DNA of 64,000 bases from the NCBI RefSeq assembly GCF_000003815.2, contig NC_049983.1:4473638-4537637 (forward strand). Direction: 5' to 3'. Origin of the DNA: Branchiostoma floridae (lineage: Eukaryota; Chordata; Leptocardii; Amphioxiformes; Branchiostomatidae). Under the pieces are notes generated by a model. The model saw only the letters and a program-made list of their open reading frames with translations, did not search any database and was not told where the DNA came from. Shown piece after piece: positions 56,098-64,000 of this stretch (its first letter is position 1; the number at the start of each line of letters is the position of its first letter). A program made the translations under genes and the position numbers.

Positions 56098-59000
56098 ATG
56101 ACTGACTCCGGTGCCCGGTCCGCAATGCCGCCGCCCAGTGAGGGTCTAGGCCGCGCCATGAGCCCGCAGCGGCGTCCTTTTTGGAAGAGGAACGCCCCCA
56201 AAGTGCCCGGCAGGTAATTATTATGACGTGGTCACTTTTCCTTATCTGAAAGTGGAAAAACCAGTTGTTGTACTTGTATTAAGGAACTTTCTGTTTTTTA
56301 TTTGATAACGTTACATAAAAATCACATGGACTGCTTATCATAACCGACTGTTGGCTAATAGCTAACTAGTATAGTAATATAGATCTGAACTTACTACACA
56401 GTCACTGAGTCTCGTCTAATACCTTTGATAACGTTAATATTTGTACAATTACTTTAAAAACAAAGGATAGATTATCAATATTCATAACCAGCAGAGATGG
56501 CAAAATTCACCCGATTATCCGTACTGTGTTTACGAGCCATATGCAGTCCCACAATAAGGTCGTTCAATGAAATTGCATGGAGGATATGTAAAACAATATT
56601 CACTGAATGATAATATTTAAATCACAGAAGCACACACACACACATACAAACACACTGACCAAGTTGTGCTGACAGATCAAATCCCCCAAAACCAATATTT
56701 CACTCGCTGGGAGTATTCTGGGCTTCTCCAGAAAGGGAGCCAAACCTAGAAATAGCCAACAAAGCTAGAAATAGCCAACACCCAGTAACGCTTTATCCAA
56801 CTTGATTCCAAGGACGTTTTATAACGCATATCATTATACATGTAACGTTACAACTGTATGTAGTGTTTTATAGGACAATTGTGGCTTTGGGTTGCATTGC
56901 AGCCGTCACATATCGTGATAAATTTTGTTTTTGTTGTTGTTGTTGTCCTTGTTATTTTGCTAGACGTGGCCTCTTGGTGCTGAGTAACACATGGTTCGCT
57001 TTTGAGTCAAGAGTCTCTCTTGGTATTTAACTCTTGGTTCCTTGTGCAATAGACTTTGTTATTCTTCACCAATTGTTAGTGCTGCAATATACAGTTGATA
57101 TTTGCTCATTTTGCAGCTGCCACCCTCATCATTGTATGACTTACAATTAACCTAAGGTCAAAAACTCAAGAAATTTACACAAATTGATGTGCACAGATTC
57201 CATCTATATACTACATATGCATGTACTAGTAATTGAATGAACATGACCTGACAAAGATTAATGTTGTCTTTCAATATAATTGTATTTCAGGTCTGTGCAA
57301 GCCAGTCCCATTAGGGAGAATCTAAAGGACCAAAAACCTAGAAAGACTTTGTCATTCCAAGATTTTGAGGATAACACCAGTGATGCTTGGGATGATGCTG
57401 AAGATGAGATTATTGCGCTCTCTGAGGCGAAGCTCTCTTTTGAAAACTTGTTACCTGTCTCGGTGAATCACGGCAAAACGGCGAGCACCAATCAGGCAAG
57501 CCTGCCTCAGCGGTTAGAGGAAGTAACGGGAGAAAATACAGTTCCAGTAACAGGAGGTATGTATGGTGGAGCTGTTGTCTTGTTATTTAAGTAATGATGA
57601 CATTTTTATCAGGTCAGACTTTGTTTTTGTGTCTATGTGTTTGTGTGTGTTTCTGTGCACCTATGTGTGTGTTTCAATGTGTGTGACGTGTGTATGTGTG
57701 TTTGCTTGTGTGTGTGTGTGTATGTGTGTTTTCACATGTGTGTGTGTGGGCACGATAGATAATGGATTGTGGCAGTGCATTTGTGTACCGAAATTCATAT
57801 ATAAATATTTCAAACATAATTAGAATGATGCAGAATATACATGTATGAAGGGTTATATGGGAGCTTCAAGTAGGACTGGGAGAATTCTTAATGGCAATAC
57901 CTTATGGTTTTGTTTTCTTACTGTCCTAGACTTTCCAAGCCAACAGGCAAGTTCAACAGGCAAGTCAGAAGAAGTGTCGTCCGTCAGTCGACAGAAAGGT
58001 GTGGGTCCGGGGGTTGGGATCAGACAGAGCATACCTGAAGACTCGAACACAGCACCAGCCATGCCCCCTGTACATGTACACCCCCCACCCACAGTCAACA
58101 CCAGGCATTCAGGTAGGAACACAGCACCAGCCATGCCCCCTGTACATGTACACCCCCCACCCACAGTCAACACCAGGCATTCAGGTAGGAACACAGCACC
58201 AGCCATGCCCCCTGTACATGTACACCCCCCACCCACAGTCAACACCAGGCATGCAGGTAGGAACACAGCACCAGCCATGCCCCCTGTACACCCCCCACCC
58301 ACAGTCAACACCAGGCATTCAGGTAGGAACACAGCACCAGCCATGCCCCCTGTACATGTACACCCCCCACCCACAGTCAACACCAGGCATTCAGGTAGGA
58401 ACACAGCACCAGCCATGCCCCCTGTACATGTACACCCCCCACCCACAGTCAACACCAGGCATTCAGGTAGGAACACAGCACCAGCCATGCCCCCTGTACA
58501 TGTACACCCCCACCCACAGTCAACACCAGGCATTCAGGTAGGAACACAGCACTAGCCATGCCCCCTGTACATGTACACCCCCACCCACAGTCAACACCAG
58601 GCATTCAGGTAGGAACACAGCACCAGCCATGCCCCCTGTACACCCCCACCCATGGTGAACACCAGGCATTCAGGTAGAGAGTGCTAAGGTGTCAGAGCAC
58701 CGATCCTGCTATGTTGTATCCAAGATGCGCTTCTAGCCAAGGCGTTCTTCAAAGCACATCCTGGCTAATATATAATCATTGACAACACCAAAAGAGCGTA
58801 TATGGATGTCCATGATTGGTTCTGATTGGAACAAGACTTGGATAGAGCATGTTTTGGACAGGCTGTGCCTCCTGTACACCCAATACCCATGTTTTCCACC
58901 AGGCATTTAGGTATGATTGTAAACAATTCGCACTTAAATAACTGGCTCAATCTTTTCTCTTGCTCACAATGGATTGTACACAATGGCAAAATTCGAGCCA

Positions 59001-62000
59001 GTGGTTACAACAAAGGATGGTACCCAGGCTTAATCAAATTGTAATGCCTAGGCTATAGTAAAAGGCAGGAGTTTTTAAGGTCTTATTCATGTAACTGCAA
59101 ATTGGGTACCCTACAAGAATTCCAACCCAAAAAGTTAATGGCTGCAAGTAGACATGTTTTTAGGGCTGAGAAATTCCCTTTTAGCCAACTGAACTGATCT
59201 CCAACATTAGATTAATGAAAAGTTGTAACTGAAGAAATAAGTGTTATATTACTTATATTAGAATAGCCTAGTCAACCCCCCCCCTAACCCCGGACGAATG
59301 GAACAGTCGAGTCTGGAATGTGGAGATTCAGTGAGTACACATGTGGACTGAGATGTGTGTGTGTCAGTGTGCTTATTTATCATATATCCCTAAGTAAAGA
59401 GGGACCAGAAAGTCAGCTTAACAATTAGTAGGTAATGTTCAATAGCCGAACACAAGGACAGAGGTACACAGTCCTGGGTGCTGAGTGGTGCGGTTGAACA
59501 CTAACAGAAAAAAAAACAGGGTAAATGTGCTCAATATGCATAATATGGGGTCATTTTCTGTAGCTTCATTATAATATGAACATCATGTAAGACACATATT
59601 TCTTTGGACTAGGGGTGGGTACCGGTACAGAAAACTCAGGCCCAGGTCCAGTTCATTTCCAGAGGATCAGGTCCAGGTCCGGACCTGAACCTGGACCTGA
59701 TTCAGTATGTGAAAACTTCTGTATTGATGATATTCACAACAATGGTTTATTTCAAGGAAATCTGTTTGGTGGAGTATTCGACTCAAACTAACGTTTTAAA
59801 ATTCTACACGGCTAACTACCACTGTACGATTGACTGTAAAACTTGGTAGAGATGACTATAAACTTTACTCTACTTCGCTCTTGTTATTTTCTTCGACGGG
59901 TAAACACCAAAATGTGTCAATGCCTGAACAAGTCATGTGTTCATTTTCTAATAGGTCCAACATCCGGTCCACCTAATTTTTTCAGGTCCATTTTTTCCGG
60001 ACCGGTCCAATAAGAAAAAACAGTTTTGTATAGATACACCGTAACGGTACCCGACCCATAGGTTGGACACTGAGTCTATAAAGCTAAAAGCCTGTTTCCT
60101 CCATCAGAGGATACAACAGAGTCAGGAGACTGGAGCGTGCCCCAATCAGAGAGCAGACCCAATCCCCCATCCCGTCTCAGCAGACAGCTGGGCAGGGCGT
60201 GCAGCGATGACAAATCCCTGTCTGAACGGGAGGGAGCCAAGCTGAAAAAAGTCAATGAGTTTATCGCAGGACCTAATACAGACTTAGGTGAGTATGCATT
60301 GCCTTTGCTAAGAAGGTTATGTTTTTGTTTGTGTGTGTGTGTGTCTGTGTCTGTGCATGTGAGTTTAATACATGTATCTCGAAAATGCTAGGTAGGTCTT
60401 GGTGAGATTTTTGGCCCCTGGCAGCTTTCCATGGTACTGCAGTCAAACTTCTGTTTTTGATATCGCATATTCTGAACAAGCTGTAAATTATAAGGTGTGT
60501 AAATTGCTATCAAGTGACTACAAATGTATTGTCGTACATCAAGCTAATGTTGTTTGAAAAATGATGATACATGTAACGCTAGTTCACCTTTATCCGCAGA
60601 CTAGCCTATTTCCGTTGTTTTCAACATTATTTAGGGCTATCATGCCTATGAAATGTGAGTTTAAACTGCTATATATTTTGAAAATATCACAATCTGATAC
60701 AAAAACCACCATCCCACGACTTGATATCCCTAAATGTGCCATTTTGAAAAAAACAACGGATATAGGTTATCCCACGAATAAAGGTTAACTAGCATTAGCA
60801 GACTATACATAAATGTAGGGAACACTACAATAATCATTGATCCGTATCCTAGCACTGTAATACACTGCCAAGTTGAGTACCAGACACTGTGTTTAGCAAC
60901 TCAGACTTTCAGTAACTACAATGTTGAATCTGCCTGTTTAGATGCGCTGAAGAAGATGGTATGGTCAGGTGTACCCAGAGAAGCTCGACCTACTGTGTGG
61001 AAATTGCTCAGTGTAAGTAATTTCTGTCTCTGCCTCAAGTTAATACTTCCACATGTTACATTGTTAGATTCAACTGCAATGAATGACTTTAAAATCTGAA
61101 GCCTGCAATTCTGTATTTACATCAAACTTAGTACGTTGATAAGTTAGATTTGAAAGATAGTACTAGTTTGTTGGTAGAAGTAATTCTGGATCAAATTTGA
61201 ATAGCCTAATTTTCACCTGTTACACAAAAAATGGCCTAATTTTTTGACTGTCCAACTCTACTCTTTGTCAAGGAATGAGCAATCCACCACTTCTCTGTAG
61301 CATCATGTTATGCTGACTGTACACAGAACTTGGTGACAAGTGAATCATAGCTTATAAGTTGCTCATTCAGACAAAGACTGAAGTTAGGCAGTTGGTTCTG
61401 TTTTCAGTTTGAATTTTTTGGAAGCAGTGAGAGACAAAATGTCACATGTTTTGTATAATAAGTTTTTTTTTTAAGGACTGAACAATGTTATACTTTTCAT
61501 TTTATTGGTAAACATTTCATTGATAATTGTTTCGTTATCAGACAAGCATTTCTTTATAGTATAGGACAAGTCCACCCTGTTTAAGTGATTTATGTACTCT
61601 ACTGTTGTTGCCACATGTACATTTAGAAATACAGTTTTGTACCTGAATCTTAATGAAATGTAGTTATGATACATCAGTAGTTACATGACTTGTGTTTACC
61701 AATGGCTGAATACAATGTGCCTCATGACAAGGCCTGTAAAAAATTATATTCATTCAAAAGGGGAATGCATGGCAAATGGAAGGGTAGGCATGGGGTTAGT
61801 AAGTATCCTTAATTGTAACAGTTACGAAACATACTTTTCATATTTCACAAGTAGAATTTTTATAAAAATTTGGTGATTATGTATTCATTACTACATACAT
61901 GTAATCCATTAGACAGTAGCACCCCCTTCTGTAGTTTAATGCTCCTTTAAATCTCCAGGTGATTTTCATGTACAATCACATACTCATGGATTGATTGCAG

Positions 62001-63452
62001 TTTTTGTCGCCAACATTAGAATTACCTGCCTGCGAATGTTGAGAGGCGGTGTATGATGTTGGAGAGGAAACGGGAGGAGTACTTCAGGTTTGTTAAACAG
62101 TACTATCCCAGCAGGACACAGGACAATCATGTGGAAACGTGGAGACAGGTGAGCAAGTCTGTGTGTTCGTATGAGTGTGGGTTTGTGTCTGTGCTTATGT
62201 AACATTGTGTAATTTGTACATAGGTCAGGGTTGTAGCCAGCACCTCTCCTTGTCCTTGTGTCCTTTCACGGAATTTTGCAGCAGGGGACGGAAAAAAATT
62301 TTAGCCCATTCCGTCCGCAGTGGCAGACAAAAATCGATATGTAAAGATATAATAGAACTGTCTCCCTTGTGTAATTTTTCACCAAAACAGATGCCGTTGA
62401 ACAGCTTAGTCTACCAGCAAAATTTACACCTCAAAATGCAGAAAATAGCATTTCAGAGAATCTGGATTTCAAAATTTTCATGGGGAGCATGCCCCGGGAC
62501 CCCCCTAGGAACATTGCGCCTTCGACACAAAGTCTTACACCTTCAGCGGTCAATAGGATTCAAACTTGAGGGGGACGGAAAACGATTTCAGGCTGGCTAC
62601 AACCCTGACATAGATGTTTGTATTTGCATCATTCTGTGTCTGTTACACTACATAATGATGTGTGGATGTATCTGTGTTTCTATATGTAACTGTGTGTCTG
62701 CGTTTGTACATTTTGTATAATTTAAGACGTCAGACGTAGGGACCACTCAGCGCTCTCGTCCAAGTATCAAATATTCCAGGTATTAGAGATGTCGAAGTTC
62801 CCAGATGGAATAGCAAAGAAGTGACTGTATATAGCTATAGGGTATGATAAACGTTGGAGCAAACTACAACCCTGATTAGGAGTGGGTTCCGATACCTTTT
62901 TTTCTTGTTGGACTGGTCCCAAAAAAACAGACCTGAAACAAGTTCTCCTGGACCAATTGGCAATGAACAGATTATTACAATATTGGCAGGCATTCACACA
63001 TTTTGGTTCTTATTAGTTCAAGAAAATAACAAGAGGGAAATAGAGTAGGGTTTATATTTCTACAGTCAAACTAAGCGTTGTTTACATGAAGATAGGATTG
63101 TAAAATGCCAGTGGGTGTTGGATACTCCACCAAACAGATGCCTTTGTAGCAACAGACCATTATTTTTTTTAGTATCGCCTTCCAGTTTTTACAATTTTTC
63201 TTAGACAGTAAGGTTCAGGTTCAGGTCTGGACCTGTACTGGACCTGGACCTGAATTTTCTGTACCAGTACCCACCCCTAACCATAATAGTACCAAGCTGA
63301 TGTGATCACTGAATGAATGTTTTTGACTGCTTCTTCATGTGTAATGTTCCATGTTTTCTCTGTTTTCCTGGTCCGACACTGACCAGATCCAGGTAGACAT
63401 ACCTAGGATGAATTCCCAGCTTCCATTTTTCCGTCAAAGTTCAATTCAAGAG
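56098..63452 (+). CDS. TBC1D22: TBC1D22 Rab GAP, first 7 exons (337 aa), runs off window
   Basis: Exons: 56098-56213, 57291-57556, 57930-58112, 60108-60287, 60942-61012, 62020-62148, 63387-63452; all phases match. TBC1D22 proteins are TBC-domain GAPs of the Golgi-associated type that stimulate Rab GTP hydrolysis. Family marks: PFWKRNAPKVPGR in exon 1, DFEDNTSDAWDD in exon 2 (NTSDAWD at 67-73), FIAGPNTDL in exon 4. The TBC domain starts with WSGVPREARPTVWKLLSNYL in exons 5-6, and the arginine finger IQVDIPR (316-322) is in exon 7. The Gln-finger half and C-terminus lie beyond 64000. The vertebrate A/B paralogues presumably correspond to this single gene. Exon 3 is Pro/Val/His-rich at its end and its junction is amplified downstream, so its length may vary by 24- or 22-residue steps. 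Introns contain several MITEs. Confidence 0.92.
57615..57760. repeat. GT-rich microsatellite
   Basis: Imperfect (TG)n with TGTTTG, TATGTG and ACGTGTG interruptions, in TBC1D22 intron 2. Confidence 0.7.
58041..58912 (+). repeat. 72-bp array duplicating TBC1D22 exon 3 end and donor
   Basis: Units of 72, 72, 66, 72, 72, 71, 71 and 65 bases follow the exon. Each ends GGCATTCAG|GTAGGA (GCATGCAG in one), so donors fall after 58112, 58184, 58256, 58322, 58394, 58466, 58537, 58608 and 58673. The first six keep the reading frame; a one-base loss in a C run breaks it afterward. In frame the unit reads GRNTAPAMPPVHVHPPPTVN... (24 residues). A decayed tenth copy ends near 58912 (GGCATTTAGGTATG). Confidence 0.9.
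59610..60060. mobile_element. GGGTACCGGTAC-family MITE
   Basis: Starts TAGGGGTGGGTACCGGTACA and ends in the inverted ACGGTACCCGACCCATA; inside are CAGGTCCGGACCTG-type motifs. It is in opposite orientation to 47369-47802. It ends 48 bases before TBC1D22 exon 4, so its right end may overlap the branch-point region. Confidence 0.8.
60574..60797. mobile_element. MITE with AACGCTAGTTCACCTTTAT ends
   Basis: The left end AACGCTAGTTCACCTTTATC is mirrored by GAATAAAGGTTAACTAGCATT at the right. Interior pairs CCGTTGTTTT with AAAACAACGG and AAATGTG with its mirror. Non-coding, TBC1D22 intron 4. Confidence 0.75.
62225..62608. mobile_element. MITE with TCAGGGTTGTAGCCAGC ends
   Basis: TCAGGGTTGTAGCCAGC at 62225 is the reverse complement of GCTGGCTACAACCCTGA ending at 62608. 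GGGGACGGAAAA occurs near both ends in the inner flanks. No transposase; TBC1D22 intron 6. Confidence 0.75.
62876..63280. mobile_element. GGGTACCGGTAC-family MITE
   Basis: Begins TTAGGAGTGGGTTCCGATAC and ends GTACCAGTACCCACCCCTAA. The interior follows the 47369-47802 copy (TTTTTCTTGTTGGACTGGTC, GGCAGGCATTCACACATTTT, CTCCACCAAACAGAT). More diverged than the other copies. TBC1D22 intron 6, 107 bases before exon 7. Confidence 0.8.
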
Positions 63453-64000
63453 GTGAGACCTGATAAAAGGGTGCCCATGTGAGGTCCATGGACTGTTGGA
63501 ACTTAGACTAAGTGTGGAAAATGTAGAAGTGACAGTCTGCGCCCTGATGCGAAAACCAAAATTTTGCCTTTGGTTTCATGAGATAGTAAGCGGTCCCCAG
63601 ACTGACGAGAAAGCATGATGCTTTTTCATTAGCTAGTACTAGTAGTGCCATGCATGATTTTGCCAAGCACAACGGGTCACCCCTACTCCCCTCATATGTG
63701 TATTTGTTTATTTTACGACAGGCTTTTAGCCAGACACTTTTCTTAGGATACCAAGAAATTTGACGCACTAGACGCCCTTACACTGGGCAGCAGATCCTTT
63801 GGCAAGCATGAAATTCTGATTGACCAGGGATGCTATCAGGTTATTTGTGGTTACAGTCTTCTACTGTGACCTCTGTAACAGTATTTTTGCCTCTAATAGG
63901 ATACCTTAGAATGCACTATTTTGACTTTGCACTCTGCATCCTGGAAGGTGGATGCCCTTGGACAATATTCACTTAACGCGACTCACCAATAGATTTGGAC

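Noticed and set aside
57845-58555. 236-codon plus-strand ORF and 226-codon minus-strand ORF over the 72-bp array
   Set aside because: They are produced by the tandem repeat and read through the exon 3 acceptor. The real coding part is exon 3 (57930-58112), possibly extended by a few in-frame units.

Overview
The window reads as a chordate nuclear genome, most likely a cephalochordate (amphioxus, Branchiostoma-like). The evidence is long GT-AG introns with short phase-matched exons, genes whose best-recognised relatives are vertebrate families (TMEM168, phospholipid scramblase, TBC1D22), and a very dense load of hairpin and MITE-like repeats, tRNA-derived SINE, Penelope-like and LINE fragments, and minisatellites. 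The species call is inference; no search was possible. Four assembly gaps (runs of N) are present at 6345-6444, 23455-23554, 44300-44583 and 47193-47305.

Layout. (1) 2429-15957, plus strand: a complete 13-exon gene for a 436-residue tetratricopeptide-repeat (TPR) protein; all exon phases agree from ATG to stop. (2) 20788-31237, minus strand: a complete 4-exon coding region for a 698-residue TMEM168 orthologue. A probable 5' UTR junction lies at 31302 and a candidate promoter / first exon near 32340-32420. (3) 33712-37797, plus strand: a complete 4-exon, 289-residue phospholipid scramblase, divergently oriented from TMEM168. (4) 39820-51733, plus strand: a promoter-like site followed by four short exons that chain in phase into a 94-residue protein I do not recognise; tentative. 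(5) 56098-63452 and beyond, plus strand: the first seven exons (337 residues) of TBC1D22, a Rab GAP, running off the right edge inside its TBC domain. Stretches between these genes are almost entirely repeats.

The genes do not form an obvious pathway. TMEM168 (multi-pass membrane protein), scramblase (membrane-lipid protein) and TBC1D22 (Golgi-type Rab GAP) are all membrane-system genes, but this is likely coincidental neighbourhood.

The most striking pattern is recurrent tandem amplification of exon-intron junctions. Two TMEM168 introns carry arrays (115-bp and 67-bp periods) in which every unit repeats the real 3' splice site plus the start of the downstream exon. TBC1D22 exon 3 is followed by an array of about nine 72-bp units, each repeating the exon end and its 5' splice site, six of them in frame. 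A fourth array (159-bp period, 49604-50490) carries acceptor-like and donor-like sites in each unit. Other notable items are a TMEM168 C-terminal domain with caspase-like motifs lacking a visible catalytic Cys, a probable GC-AG intron in the scramblase gene, a triple-nested transposon at 46704-48357, and a perfect 47-bp palindrome in a TPR-gene intron.
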